Below, piece by piece: positions 44,884 through 54,518 of a stretch of DNA of 64,000 nucleotides. Origin of the DNA: Anaerocolumna sp. AGMB13025. GTDB lineage: Bacteria > Bacillota > Clostridia > Lachnospirales > Lachnospiraceae. The position numbers and the translations under genes were made by a program. The notes under the pieces were generated by a model. That model did no database searches. It saw only the letters and a program-made list of their open reading frames with translations, and had not been told where the DNA came from. Numbering within the stretch: position 1 is the first letter of the stretch; each line of letters starts with the position of its first letter. Location: assembly GCF_029689925.1 (NCBI RefSeq), contig NZ_CP121445.1, positions 5,564,501-5,628,500 of the forward strand, read 5' to 3'.

Positions 44884-45207
44884 TTACTTATACTTGTATA
44901 AGTTACTTGCATGTTTCATTAGCTCTTCAAAATCCTGGCGTTTTTCCGCAGGACACTCCAATAGTAACTGGTTTAAATTTAATTCCGGTGGTTTTACACC
45001 GGTTAAAAGATAGGTGGGATCTAGTCCCAATTTTTCCTGGATTAATATTATTTTTTCTATGGATAATCTCTTTACTCCCCTTTCTGTATCTCCGTAGAAA
45101 TTTAAAGAAATATCTAACAGGTCTGCTACCTCCCTTTGTGTAAGCTTTAGTTCCTGCCTTCTCATTTTTAGTCTGCTGCCAATTTCGTACAACAACTTTG
45201 AACTCAT
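44884..45207 (-). CDS. XRE-family helix-turn-helix regulator
   Basis: 107 residues. Cro/CI-type helix-turn-helix in RRQELKLTQREVADLLDISLNFYGDTERG; the rest is a short helical tail. It is first in the agr operon and overlaps the start region of the LytTR gene. Probably sets basal agr expression; target not seen. Confidence 0.85.
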   Translation of the reverse strand: MSSKLLYEIGSRLKMRRQELKLTQREVADLLDISLNFYGDTERGVKRLSIEKIILIQEKLGLDPTYLLTGVKPPELNLNQLLLECPAEKRQDFEELMKHASNLYKYK

Positions 45208-45374
45208 ACTCCCACTTCTTTCCTTTTTTGTAATAATTATACATATATAATGGTATTATATATACTATCTATGTATTGGTAAATGATTTTTTTTTAGCAA
45301 CGATTTGTTTGTATATGACAAAAAAGAGTATACCTTTAACATCTCTGTTAGTGGTATACCCTTTGGAAGGGGCG

Positions 45375-45651
45375 CTTGATAAAATCAGCTGGGGGTTGTG
45401 AGAGAGCAGTGATGGGGATATCTTTCATAAGCTTAGTATTCTGAGGACTGAATTTACTAATGGCTTTCTCATATGGTAAAGCGAGAATAAAAATGCACAA
45501 ACTCCTCGCTTTGCTCGTCAGACAGTGTGCATTTTCATTCTGTACCATATGAGAAAGTCATAAGTAAATTTACAGTCTCAGAATGAAGCGCTTATGAAAG
45601 ATATCCCCATCACTGCTCTTACTTTAAGTTTTATGAGCTGATTTTATCAAG
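45375..45651 (-). repeat. 280-bp long-hairpin element, copy 3
   Basis: Termini CTTGATAAAATCAGCT (45375-45390) and AGCTGATTTTATCAAG (45636-45651). A perfect 30-bp stem (AGAGCAGTGATGGGG... CATAAGC). Loop at 45495-45530 in the same orientation as copy 2. It shares the stem block GGGGATATCTTTC with copy 1 but not the bases beyond. It separates the agr operon from the RiPP cluster. Confidence 0.87.
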
Positions 45652-45696
45652 GTATAGTTTTTGGTTATGTTTATTAGTTCTGTTTTAGTATTTGTT

Positions 45697-46503
45697 TTAG
45701 TTTATTGCTTCAATAATTTTCTTTTTTGATATTGTTGCTAATATCATGATGCTGATTATTCCGACGAAGGCGGATATCAGCAGGGCATAGAGGTTAAAGC
45801 CCTGTTCAAAGATTTCATAACCTGCGTAGTAAGAGGTGACGGCGGTTAAGTTTATTAGCAGGTGCAGCAGGATGCAGTATAGGATGGATTGTAGTTTTAT
45901 AAAAACGATTCCCAGGATTAAGCCGATTAGGAAGTAGAATAGGGTATTGGCAAAATCAAAGTGGAGTATTGCAAAGAACAGGCTGCAAATGACCAGTGCT
46001 GTGGTTTGGGTGTATTTTCTTTTTAGTATTTTAAACAGGTAGCCTCTAATGATTAGTTCTTCTGCAATTGGAGCGGTGATGCAGGTTTGGAGGATTAAGG
46101 GGATTGGGTACCGAAACATTTCAGCTTCCATAGTGCTTCCTTCTTCCATTAGAGAGGAGGAAATAGTCAGATACTTATCGATCAATAGCTGTATCGTGTT
46201 TTCATAAAAGACAATTACAGAAAACATGACTGCTATGCTTAGGATTAAATGGTGCAGTTTAAAGTTTACCGGATAGTTTAGTCCTACCTGGGTCGCACTA
46301 TGGAGGGTACGGATGTATATCATGTATAGCGCAAACTGGATTATTCTTTTAAACAGATACATGTATTCGGAACTTTTACCTTGGTACAAGGCTTCTATCA
46401 GTGTGCTGCATAAGGAATATATCACTAAAAAGCACAAAAAGGAACCTATGAAGAATAAAAAAGGTTTATCGTTTTTTTTACTGTTTTGTATATTTTCTAC
46501 CAT
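45697..46503 (-). CDS. CPBP-family intramembrane protease (CAAX/Abi type)
   Basis: 268 residues, about seven membrane segments. The motifs PIAEELIIRGYLF (EExxxR) and HFDFANTLFYFLIGLILG (His) mark the glutamic CPBP proteases. Such proteins often process or give immunity to ribosomal peptides. Transcribed last in the RiPP cluster; a 290-base gap with a T-rich repeat precedes it, so cotranscription is likely but not certain. Confidence 0.82.
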   Translation of the reverse strand: MVENIQNSKKNDKPFLFFIGSFLCFLVIYSLCSTLIEALYQGKSSEYMYLFKRIIQFALYMIYIRTLHSATQVGLNYPVNFKLHHLILSIAVMFSVIVFYENTIQLLIDKYLTISSSLMEEGSTMEAEMFRYPIPLILQTCITAPIAEELIIRGYLFKILKRKYTQTTALVICSLFFAILHFDFANTLFYFLIGLILGIVFIKLQSILYCILLHLLINLTAVTSYYAGYEIFEQGFNLYALLISAFVGIISIMILATISKKKIIEAIN

Positions 46504-46559
46504 CTATATCTCCCTTAATTTATATTTTACCCTTATCTGCATTTTTCACTTATTTCTCA

Positions 46560-46696
46560 TTCGCTTAATTATTCTTTTTATATTTTTGTTTTATTTTTTT
46601 GCTTTTTTTTTGGTTTTTATTTTTTTGCTTTTTATATTTTGCTTTTTATATATTTTGCTTTTTATATTTTGCTTTTTATATTTTGCTTTTTATACT
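46560..46696. repeat. T-rich tandem repeat (TTTTGCTTTTTATA)
   Basis: About six irregular copies of TTTTGCTTTTTATA lie between the CPBP and radical-SAM genes. Confidence 0.7.
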
Positions 46697-46786
46697 TCTT
46701 TACATGTCGCAAGTTTCTTGAATTGCTGCCAACAGAATAAACTGTAAAGGTGGGAGTTTTACAGGTGAAAGCTTACTTCCTGTTGG

Positions 46787-48583
46787 TTATACTTCGCCGC
46801 AGATTTCTATTTTACTTTCGCTGATTTTATTTAACCTGATTGCAAAGGTCTTTACAGAGTCATCTATAGTGCCAGACTGCTTTAATTGCAGCAGGTTATA
46901 ATCATACTGTAACTGCATTTTATCATTAAGTTTTCCAAATACCCTAAGGTGGATTATATTTTTCTCTAAGTCAAAAAGCTGATATAAGATAGCCCCGTTT
47001 TCTTTTTTATCCTTTACCAACAATAAAAGCTTTTCAAGAAGACTGATTCTTTGGTCAATTAAAACAGATTCATTTCCTTTTGCTACGGCAAAATTTTCTA
47101 CGAATATTTCTTTAAATGCATCTGCACAGGTATCTGTCATATCCAGGTATAGATTCAGTATATTGTTCTTGTATACAGCTATCAAAAAGCTTATGGTAGT
47201 TCTAAGTCCCAAAAACATCAGGGTGATTAGAATCCACATGAACTTATCCAGATATTTATACTTTTGCCGGGTTTTATTGTCAAAATCATAAAAGTGGGGA
47301 TATAGCTCTGGATTTTCTTTAAAAGAGGAATAGAAATACTCCGTTTCCTCCTTACCGCAAAGATATATATTATCCAGATCCTGACTAAAATACAATTTTT
47401 CCCTTATATTATAATAGATTTCTGTTCCATTTTCAACATTTAAAATTCCAATTTCCGGAAACCACACTCCCATTCTGGCACCTTTCATCATCATATTTAA
47501 TGTCAGGTTGACATCTTCCTCTGTTTCCTCGGGAAAACCATACATAAATCCAGCTTCTGCTTTGATTCCATAGTCTTTTAACAGTTTTACCTTTTCCCAT
47601 ATGGCGGATATCTTTAAGTTTTTTCGAATGGACTTTTGCAAGTCTGTTGAGGCAGTTTCTATGCCCAGGAATATTTTTTCACAGCCGGCAGCCTTCATGG
47701 CTTTTATCATTTCTTCATCTAAAGTATCTACCCTGGCACTGCAAATCCATTTAAACTTTAATCCTTTTGCGGCAACCAGATTGCAGAACTCTAACACCTT
47801 ACTCTTATTATAAGTAAATAAATCATGGAGAAAATGAAAACTGCTGACAGAATAATTGCTTATGATATATTCTATTTCTGCAAGGAGCCTGGGGGTGTTT
47901 TTCATTCTGAATTTATGTTTCCAGAAGGTTTTGGTACAGCAGAAGGTACAGGAAAATGGGCAGCTCCTGCCTACTTCTATGGGAAATGCTATGTTACTGG
48001 ATTTTTTCAGTTCCAGATCCAGATTGGTAAGACTATAGTCGAGCATTGGGAGCTTGTCCAAGTCTTCTAATAGTTCTATGTCCTCATTCTTAATGACTTC
48101 ATTTTCCCTGCGGTATACGATGCCCTTTATATTTTTAACGTTCTTCCCTTGTGATAATGCTAAGACAATCGGGACAATATTATTCTCACCTTCGCCTACC
48201 GATATTAAATCAATCCAGGGATATTTTGTCATGGTTTCTACTGCCGTCAGACTGGCCTGGTGACCGCCGAAGATAATTTTTATACTGCTTCTAGCTTTTA
48301 TCTGTTCCGATAAAGCAATGGCTACATGATGGCAGGAACTATTTGTGCTAAAACCAATGATTCCTGGTTTTAACTCCAACAGGTAACTGCTCATAAGATT
48401 TAACGTGGTCTCAATATCCTCACCTTTTTTTAGAAGTCCCTTTTCCCATAAGTAGTTAAAATCAAGAATTAGTACGCTAAACCCATTATTTTTTAGTATG
48501 GTGCCAAGCGTTAGGGTCCCCAGGGGCAATACAGAATAGGAATCCCTGATTTTTACCGGATTGACCAACACAATATCAAACAT
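46787..48583 (-). CDS. B12-binding-domain radical SAM enzyme
   Basis: 598 residues. N-terminal cobalamin-binding Rossmann domain (to about 170) with FGGHQAS and VGEGENN; radical-SAM barrel from about 200 with C208-x3-C212-x2-C215 in GRSCPFSCTFCC and the later IETASTDL and GFPEETEEDV; a C-terminal region of about 160 residues with a hydrophobic stretch (ILITLMFLGLRTTISFLIAVY) that may tether it to the membrane. B12-radical-SAM proteins in peptide clusters methylate unactivated carbons or rearrange side chains. Likely to modify the 54519-54656 peptide; the reaction is unknown. Confidence 0.87.
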   Translation of the reverse strand: MFDIVLVNPVKIRDSYSVLPLGTLTLGTILKNNGFSVLILDFNYLWEKGLLKKGEDIETTLNLMSSYLLELKPGIIGFSTNSSCHHVAIALSEQIKARSSIKIIFGGHQASLTAVETMTKYPWIDLISVGEGENNIVPIVLALSQGKNVKNIKGIVYRRENEVIKNEDIELLEDLDKLPMLDYSLTNLDLELKKSSNIAFPIEVGRSCPFSCTFCCTKTFWKHKFRMKNTPRLLAEIEYIISNYSVSSFHFLHDLFTYNKSKVLEFCNLVAAKGLKFKWICSARVDTLDEEMIKAMKAAGCEKIFLGIETASTDLQKSIRKNLKISAIWEKVKLLKDYGIKAEAGFMYGFPEETEEDVNLTLNMMMKGARMGVWFPEIGILNVENGTEIYYNIREKLYFSQDLDNIYLCGKEETEYFYSSFKENPELYPHFYDFDNKTRQKYKYLDKFMWILITLMFLGLRTTISFLIAVYKNNILNLYLDMTDTCADAFKEIFVENFAVAKGNESVLIDQRISLLEKLLLLVKDKKENGAILYQLFDLEKNIIHLRVFGKLNDKMQLQYDYNLLQLKQSGTIDDSVKTFAIRLNKISESKIEICGEV

Positions 48584-48599
48584 GACCTTACCCCGTTTC

Positions 48600-48750
48600 T
48601 TTCTTAAATCTGATTCTTAATTCACTCAGATTACTTCTTAACTCTGGTTCTTTCTTTACTCAGGTTCTTTCTTAGCTCTGATTCCTTCTTATAACTCTGT
48701 TACTTTCTTCACTCTGGTTCTTCCTTAGCTCTGATTCCTTCTTCTGATTG
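48600..48750. repeat. Degenerate CT-rich tandem repeat
   Basis: Repeats of the type CTCTGGTTCTTTCTT / AGCTCTGATTCCTTCTT, about eight copies, in the gap upstream of the radical-SAM gene. Confidence 0.6.
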
Positions 48751-48857
48751 TAAATTCATAGACCAAATCATTTTATCAACTTTGGAGCACATGTGCTGTC
48801 CTGGCAGTCTCCAACCACGATACTCTCATCGTGTGCAGCATACCAAACGATTTTTTA

Positions 48858-49202
48858 TTACATAGGGCGGACAATGAGATAAAAAGTGACTGCTATAACC
48901 AGAGATACCCCCAGCCTGATTATATGATGATTCAGGTGGGGCTTTTTGTATAATTTATATCCATTTGCTAAAGCACCGATGTGTATGAGCACTAAACCCA
49001 CCACTAAAGGCACAAGGTAACTGACTGCCTGAACTACTGCCGCAGCACTGCTAAAGAATAATAAAAGGCTTCCGACCGCTAAAAATGTGTTCCCGGCATC
49101 CAGTTTTCTTATCCCTTTCCGGTTATTACCTTTTACTATGGAGATTATTAATAGTGCACTGTATAAAATAACAAAAATAATGTAAATGACTTTCAGTAAC
49201 AT
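48858..49202 (-). CDS. Small four-helix membrane protein, RiPP cluster
   Basis: 114 residues, mainly hydrophobic, four predicted helices, with a basic central loop (KGNNRKGIRKLDAG) and a His-rich turn (HLNHHIIR). No recognised family. Within the cluster, on the same strand; could be immunity or a transport subunit, without direct evidence. Confidence 0.65.
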   Translation of the reverse strand: MLLKVIYIIFVILYSALLIISIVKGNNRKGIRKLDAGNTFLAVGSLLLFFSSAAAVVQAVSYLVPLVVGLVLIHIGALANGYKLYKKPHLNHHIIRLGVSLVIAVTFYLIVRPM

Positions 49203-49285
49203 AGTTGCCTCCTACTACGAATCTGTTAAGTATCCTTTTTATTCTTTCTTGTAATAAGCTTAACCTAATGTGTCTGATAGAACTT

Positions 49286-50323
49286 TTAAATTCTCAGCCG
49301 GATTCCCTTTGAAACAGCATATTCGATGAAAATAAGGGTAAGTACAAACATAAAACTCCAAAACAGATATACTTTCATTTTCCCCTGAGGGATGAAATCA
49401 AACTTCCGTCTGGTAAATACTTCATATATCATCCGGAAAAAATAGTTCCGCACTCTGGATACCTGGCTGCAGATACAAAATATATTGTAGCCGTCACCCT
49501 TTAATAAAAAAGGCCACAGATTTATTGCCAGATAAGAATAGCCAATAATGGAAAAACTACAGAACACAAAGGAAAATGTCCTATTATTGCCTAGGAGAAA
49601 TAAATATCCAATTAAGGAAAAGAAACCACACAAAGCTGCCGTATACAAATCTACCAGAATAAAGGTTTTCACAATCTGCTTTTTCTTTAACGTAAGCAGA
49701 TATTCCCAGCCTACCACCACACTGATAAAAACCCCAAGTAAAATCCGCAGCTTAAATTTAAGAGTAGCTTCACCACCATATTTTATTATAAATGCAGCCA
49801 TCCACAGTTCATGATAAAGGGCGATAAAGATGCCAATTAACAAAAAAAGAAAAAGCCTTGGCAAATCACTCCAGGAGAAGCCGGTATACAGAATCAGCCG
49901 GTAGTTGGTATAAACGGATACCACAATAAAAAGTAAAGACATAACCGTGGTAAAAGTAACCGGTATCGGTACCAGTACCGTTTTAATAAATGCAATAAAA
50001 GGCTTCCTTGGCAGTATTAGCCTGGTAAGTAACCGAAAGTAATAACCTACGGTCTTTTTTTCAAAAACGTTGGTACCAGGCTTAATAATTAATTTTTCAA
50101 AGATGAACTGCTTTAGGAGCTTCTCAACATTATCAGCTCCGTATTTACCATACTTATCTTTAATATACCCTACAAAATTCCCATCTCCTGTGAATTCCAT
50201 CAGAATCTGGTATTGGATTTCTTTTAGTAAGACCACTCCCCTGGGAGATTTAATAATATACTCTTTATCCGTTCTTTTAATGTCTAATTTCTCCTGAATT
50301 TCATATTTATTTGATTCTTCCAA
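49286..50323 (-). CDS. PqqD-like domain fused to an M50-like membrane protein with a degenerate zinc site
   Basis: 345 residues. Residues 20-85 (SPRGVVLLKEIQYQILMEF...VEKLLKQFIFEKLI) follow the PqqD/RRE fold that binds leader peptides. Six or so membrane helices follow, holding an M50-like pattern: YHELWMAAF (His171-Glu172, but Met175 where HExxH needs the second His) and NLWPFLLKGDGYN with Asp277. YydH-type membrane peptidases of peptide clusters have this layout. The missing His suggests it is not an active protease, or uses another ligand. Overlaps the preceding gene by 17 bases. Confidence 0.7.
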   Translation of the reverse strand: MEESNKYEIQEKLDIKRTDKEYIIKSPRGVVLLKEIQYQILMEFTGDGNFVGYIKDKYGKYGADNVEKLLKQFIFEKLIIKPGTNVFEKKTVGYYFRLLTRLILPRKPFIAFIKTVLVPIPVTFTTVMSLLFIVVSVYTNYRLILYTGFSWSDLPRLFLFLLIGIFIALYHELWMAAFIIKYGGEATLKFKLRILLGVFISVVVGWEYLLTLKKKQIVKTFILVDLYTAALCGFFSLIGYLFLLGNNRTFSFVFCSFSIIGYSYLAINLWPFLLKGDGYNIFCICSQVSRVRNYFFRMIYEVFTRRKFDFIPQGKMKVYLFWSFMFVLTLIFIEYAVSKGIRLRI

Positions 50324-51461
50324 TAATTCTCTGGCAATAATAATCCTCCCCTTTTTCCAAAGTAGTTTTTAAATAGTTGAGAAAGGTCTCCATTTCACAG
50401 GTTTCCCCTTCCCTAAACAGTATCGTTTGTTCATAGCCTAAATTTAACATTCTGCTGAGAACATTATCATTTTTTATCTGGCTTCTGGTAGTAACTTTTT
50501 TTTGGATTTCATAAAGTTTTTCTATCAGTCCATCTTTAAAAGTCCGAAGTATCGTATGGATACAGTTTTTAACCAGTTCAACATCCTTTTTCATGATTTT
50601 TATAATCAAAAAGGACACCGCACCTTGGCCAAAATTCATATTGGATCCATCAATGCGGTAAGCGGCTCCATTGGTTTCTCTGATTTCCTCCAATAGCTCA
50701 CCTTTTACATATTCTGTAAAGGTTAGTCCCTCTTTTCGGTATTGCTTTGGATAAAATAAGCTGATACCATAATAACAGATTTCATCCTTATCCTTTACCT
50801 CTTGTATCAGGGGCTCACGCTTCTTATCCGGCATAATAGAACCATATACCGGTAATAATGTATTATTCCTCTCTTCCTTTTCTACCGGTGCCTTAATCTT
50901 AGTACTATTACCTATTATGGTAATCAATTTATTGCAGTTACTGAATTTATCGTTATAAAGGGCTGTAACATCCAAAGCAGTTACACCAGAAACCGATTTT
51001 TCATTTCCTAGTATAGAAAACTGCTCCGCGGTCTTGCCAAACATCTGCTGTAATAGTAATTCTTTTAAATACTCCGTATAACTGCTGTGATATTCTATTT
51101 CATTTAATATTATCTTTTTTTCATTTTCAAAGTTTTCTGCTTTGCTAAAATCCAGTCTGGAAACGATAATAGTTTCAATCAGTTCATAGGCCTTTTCATA
51201 ATCTTCTTCCAGACATACCGCATAAAAACATATAATTTCATGGGAGGTAAAGGCGTTGATTACAGCTCCTTTTTCTTTTAAGGCATCACTTAACTGTCTG
51301 ATTTTTGGTATGTTAAAAATAATATGCTCCATAAAGTGGTGAAGACCGCATTTCCCTTCGTAATCATAAAAGGCCCCACTGTTTAACCAGCCTCCGATGG
51401 CAATTGCCTGGAAGGTATTCTTATCTTCTATTAACACGTAAGCAGTTCTCCCCCTTCCCAT
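50307..51461 (-). CDS. M16-family (insulinase-like) zinc peptidase
   Basis: 384 residues. The inverted zinc motif HxxEH is intact in GLHHFMEHIIFN (His42, Glu45, His46), with the third ligand about 76 residues on (Glu122 in LNEIEYHSS). About 40 kDa, one M16 domain pair, like AlbF/PqqF-type enzymes that trim leader peptides in RiPP pathways. Starts inside the end of the preceding gene (31-base overlap from 51461, or 7 bases if the GTG at 51437 behind AAGGGGGAG is used). Confidence 0.83.
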   Translation of the reverse strand: MGRGRTAYVLIEDKNTFQAIAIGGWLNSGAFYDYEGKCGLHHFMEHIIFNIPKIRQLSDALKEKGAVINAFTSHEIICFYAVCLEEDYEKAYELIETIIVSRLDFSKAENFENEKKIILNEIEYHSSYTEYLKELLLQQMFGKTAEQFSILGNEKSVSGVTALDVTALYNDKFSNCNKLITIIGNSTKIKAPVEKEERNNTLLPVYGSIMPDKKREPLIQEVKDKDEICYYGISLFYPKQYRKEGLTFTEYVKGELLEEIRETNGAAYRIDGSNMNFGQGAVSFLIIKIMKKDVELVKNCIHTILRTFKDGLIEKLYEIQKKVTTRSQIKNDNVLSRMLNLGYEQTILFREGETCEMETFLNYLKTTLEKGEDYYCQRIIGRIK

Positions 51462-52465
51462 ACCCTTATAGCTTCCTCATTGGGTTTTCCATATGCTAAT
51501 TCCAGATTATAGGTTTCTTTTTTACTTAGTTCATTAATCACTGAAATACTTCTGCTAAACAAATATTTTTCCCATACAAAGTATCCGCAAGGATATTCTG
51601 CAAGAAGTCCCGTTAGGATCCGTGATGATTTGGTGCACAAGGTTAAGCGGCATTCTGGCATAAATTTAATACCGGGCAGTAATATTTTATCAATGAAAAG
51701 CCCTTCTTTTGAGGTCATGCCAGGGATTTTCTCCACCCGTCTTACGATACCGTCACATTTTTCATAAAAGCAACCAGACTTTTCTTCCTGTTCCATTACC
51801 TTTTTATAATTCCCAAAAGGATATGCCCTGCCGTTTAGATCAAAAAAGACGATATCATCGCTTAGGTATTCATAGCCCTGACTTTGCAGTAGTCCCATAA
51901 CGGTGGTTTTACCTGCCTGGGAATCCCCAAGTATAAGATAATTGCCCTTCTCTTTTTTCAGTAATCCACCGTGTACCGGAAAAAATCCCATCCGGATATG
52001 CAGTGAAATAATGACTCCCTCCAGTATTTTAATAAAGTAAGGTAAAAACTTATCAAAGTCCGCATCCTTTCTGTTATAGACTTCAACCACACACAAGCTT
52101 TTGTCAATCGTAACAAGATAGTCTCCCCACTCATAATAATAAGCTTCTGGATTTTCTCCTTTTTGCACGCCATTCTTTTCTGCAATCCAATAGATTGAGT
52201 TTTTATGATACTTTGACAAATACTCTGTATTAAATTTCACAAGGATAAGAGGACCGGTAAAGTCTATAATGCTATCTTCTGAAAAATAATTACTCATCCG
52301 GTTTAAGTACTGCTTTGTATCAGAGGTAAATAAAATTCCGCACTTCGTAACCCTGCCCACATACATGAATTTATTTACACAGGTTCTTAAATTAATATCT
52401 ACCAGCAAATCTTCATGAAGTGCTTTCATTTTTCCGTCACTGCAATAGATAAAGCGGTTACTCAT
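51431..52465 (-). CDS. HPr-kinase-like P-loop protein, RiPP cluster (first type)
   Basis: 344 residues from the ATG at 52465; the open frame continues 10 codons further without a ribosome site. An N-terminal domain of about 150 residues is unassigned. Then HGGLL (165-169), the P-loop LGDSQAGKTT (from 179) and SDDIVFFD, the order found in HPr kinase/phosphorylase and in the kinases of some lasso-peptide clusters. May phosphorylate the precursor or a partner. Overlaps the M16 gene. Confidence 0.75.
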   Translation of the reverse strand: MSNRFIYCSDGKMKALHEDLLVDINLRTCVNKFMYVGRVTKCGILFTSDTKQYLNRMSNYFSEDSIIDFTGPLILVKFNTEYLSKYHKNSIYWIAEKNGVQKGENPEAYYYEWGDYLVTIDKSLCVVEVYNRKDADFDKFLPYFIKILEGVIISLHIRMGFFPVHGGLLKKEKGNYLILGDSQAGKTTVMGLLQSQGYEYLSDDIVFFDLNGRAYPFGNYKKVMEQEEKSGCFYEKCDGIVRRVEKIPGMTSKEGLFIDKILLPGIKFMPECRLTLCTKSSRILTGLLAEYPCGYFVWEKYLFSRSISVINELSKKETYNLELAYGKPNEEAIRVWEGGELLTC

Positions 52466-52539
52466 ATTGATACCACCCGTACATGAGGACAACATCGTCT
52501 GCTGCTGTAATAAAAAAGCTGGCAGACCGGTACTTACTC

Positions 52540-52810
52540 ACCTTAGTCCTTATGTATCCTTTCCTCTGCATTTATTTTTACTGTACATACTTCTCGTTTA
52601 CTGACTCTTACCTTCTTTTACTGGCTCTTGTTTCTCTTTTCATTTGCTTTTACTTCTCTTTTACTGGCTCTTACTTCTCTTTTCATTTGCTCTTGCTTCT
52701 CTTTTCATTTGCTCTTACTTCTCTTTTACTGGCTCTTGCTTCTCTTTTCATTTGCTCTTACTTCTCTTTTACTGGCTCTTACTTCTCTTTTATTAGCTCT
52801 TGCTTTTCTA
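52540..52810. repeat. Degenerate tandem repeat, about 21-bp units
   Basis: CTTACTTCTCTTTTACTGGCT and CTTGCTTCTCTTTTCATTTG alternate about twelve times in the gap between the nucleotidyltransferase and kinase-like genes. The hydrophobic open frames through it are repeat products, not genes. Confidence 0.85.
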
Positions 52811-53524
52811 TTAACTGGTCCTTACCATATCTTTGTTTCCATCCTTACCAGATAAATTTATAAGTCCTAATAATTCCTTAGCATAGGCACTGACTATGTC
52901 TTCGGTCATATCCTGTCTGTTCAGTCTAAGTCTTATATAATATTCATATTCTTTTGGTTCCAGAAATCGTTCCATAAATCTGTGCTGCCACTTGATATTA
53001 AGCCAATATACGTCTTTATAAATGAGATAGGCGGTACCTATGGCTTTTACCATTAAATCCAGGGAATACTCCTTTAGCAAAAGGTCATCGGTTTTAGAAT
53101 CACTGTAAAAATTAACGGCCTGGTAAAAAAACTTTTCTATTAATTTCTTTTTGTGCTGATAAGGTCGATAGACTTTAATTAACCGGGATATGAAAAAATC
53201 CTCTTCTGCCAGTATTTTACCCATAAAAACCCGTCCAGCCATCAGATTAAGATCTGACATTTTGTCAAAGAGCCCCTTTTCGTAACTGGCTAATTCCTTC
53301 TCCAGTGCCTGGGTATCCATAAATTCAAGCTGGATTTTCCGGTTATCGTTATCGATAAACGTATCGATTTTTAAGCCTGTCTTTGAATCGGTTATGATAA
53401 GAAAATCATAATCGGAATTCCTATTCGCAAAGCCTACTGCCTGGGAACCGTGAAGTATAGCACCTTTGCAGGGTATATCCTTTTGACTGCAATAATCCTT
53501 TATGAGTTCTGTTACATCTTTCAT
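52811..53524 (-). CDS. Minimal nucleotidyltransferase, RiPP cluster
   Basis: 237 residues. The pol-beta-type NTase site GSQAVGFANRNSDYD (Gly26-Ser27, Asp38 and Asp40) is complete and the third acid is probably in KIQLEFMD. The C-terminal half is helical. Such enzymes transfer an NMP to a protein, peptide or small molecule; nucleotidyltransferases accompany HPr-kinase-like genes in some peptide clusters. Start ATG follows AAAGATG-type sequence; stop lies 10 bases after the gene upstream. Confidence 0.8.
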   Translation of the reverse strand: MKDVTELIKDYCSQKDIPCKGAILHGSQAVGFANRNSDYDFLIITDSKTGLKIDTFIDNDNRKIQLEFMDTQALEKELASYEKGLFDKMSDLNLMAGRVFMGKILAEEDFFISRLIKVYRPYQHKKKLIEKFFYQAVNFYSDSKTDDLLLKEYSLDLMVKAIGTAYLIYKDVYWLNIKWQHRFMERFLEPKEYEYYIRLRLNRQDMTEDIVSAYAKELLGLINLSGKDGNKDMVRTS

Positions 53525-53534
53525 AACTACACCT

Positions 53535-54434
53535 TCATTCCATTCTGGCTAAACTATTTTTAAGCTGAGCTATGGTTATCATTTTACTTTTCCTTACCAG
53601 GGTTTCAAAAATCTGAATCACTTCACCACTTTTGCCATTTCCGGTGATAAAGTTATCGGTCACAATGCTGGTTTTATTTTCTTCATTGATTATCTGATTC
53701 TTATTAAGTGGTAATACATATATGGTATCAATCTCCCGCAAAGGGAATTTATCTTCCTCACTGATAGCTATATCCAGCAGGTATTTATTTTCGCCTGCCA
53801 AGTCACTGTAAATTTCACCCCGAATGGTAAAATCCGAATCCTTAAAGTATGCCTTTAACGTATGCTTTGTAACTGCCGGAAATCTTTTTAAACAGCTCAC
53901 CTTCAGGTTCTGGTCTACAAATATAAATTCATCCGTAAATACTTTTCCATGATGTGCTGCTCCATTTAGAATAGAAGAGGTTTTTCCAGACCCTTTTGAT
54001 CCGATAATCAGTAGTTTGCGAAGGCCCTTCCCAAGCAAAGCCGAATGTATTCCAAATAAAGAGTCCCTTAGCACATACTGCCGTATCATCCCGCATATTT
54101 TATTCCTAAGACAACTATAAAGATCACCTTCAAGACAATAATAGATATTAGTCTCAAAGACAGCACTGCGTATAATCAAACTCCCCAGGATATCAATGGT
54201 CTCCGCACCTTCCTCGTCTTTCCAGATTTCATGGCCATTGTGTGGATTTCTATGAATCCGGGACTTCCCATATAAATATGTATTATCCCATTCTTTTAAA
54301 GCTTTCAGTTTTATTACATGAACAGGCATTTCAAATAATACCTGATTATTTATTAATTCTTCTCTTAGAAGATCAAAACAACGGAACTCCTTAGCGGAAC
54401 ATATACAAATATTTCCTAACTTATATGTCTCCAT
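53535..54434 (-). CDS. HPr-kinase-like P-loop protein, RiPP cluster (second type)
   Basis: 299 residues from the ATG at 54434, 4 to 5 bases after GGAGGA; an in-frame start at 54485 has none. P-loop IIGSKGSGKTSS (145-152) preceded by GIHSALLG (His130) and followed by FTDEFIFVD. Shares the order of motifs with the neighbour at 51431 but little sequence, so it is an old paralogue or another branch. Follows the precursor gene by 84 bases. Confidence 0.73.
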   Translation of the reverse strand: METYKLGNICICSAKEFRCFDLLREELINNQVLFEMPVHVIKLKALKEWDNTYLYGKSRIHRNPHNGHEIWKDEEGAETIDILGSLIIRSAVFETNIYYCLEGDLYSCLRNKICGMIRQYVLRDSLFGIHSALLGKGLRKLLIIGSKGSGKTSSILNGAAHHGKVFTDEFIFVDQNLKVSCLKRFPAVTKHTLKAYFKDSDFTIRGEIYSDLAGENKYLLDIAISEEDKFPLREIDTIYVLPLNKNQIINEENKTSIVTDNFITGNGKSGEVIQIFETLVRKSKMITIAQLKNSLARME

Positions 54435-54518
54435 CGCTTCCTCCATTCTTATATTTATAAAGTGAGGCTGTTGCCATAAAGGCAAAGCCTCAAATTATAA
54501 TCCCTTATACATTGCTGA

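Noticed and set aside
45375..45651. Long hairpins as ordinary terminators
   Set aside because: Length of ~280 bp, conserved loop and ends, and lack of T-runs at the stem exit argue against simple termination.
49548..49814. Plus-strand ORFs inside the RiPP cluster
   Set aside because: Shadow frames of well-supported minus-strand genes, without ribosome sites.
52483..52863. Hydrophobic open frames between kinase-like and nucleotidyltransferase genes
   Set aside because: Low-complexity Ser/Phe/Leu products of a CT-rich tandem repeat on the opposite strand to all neighbours.
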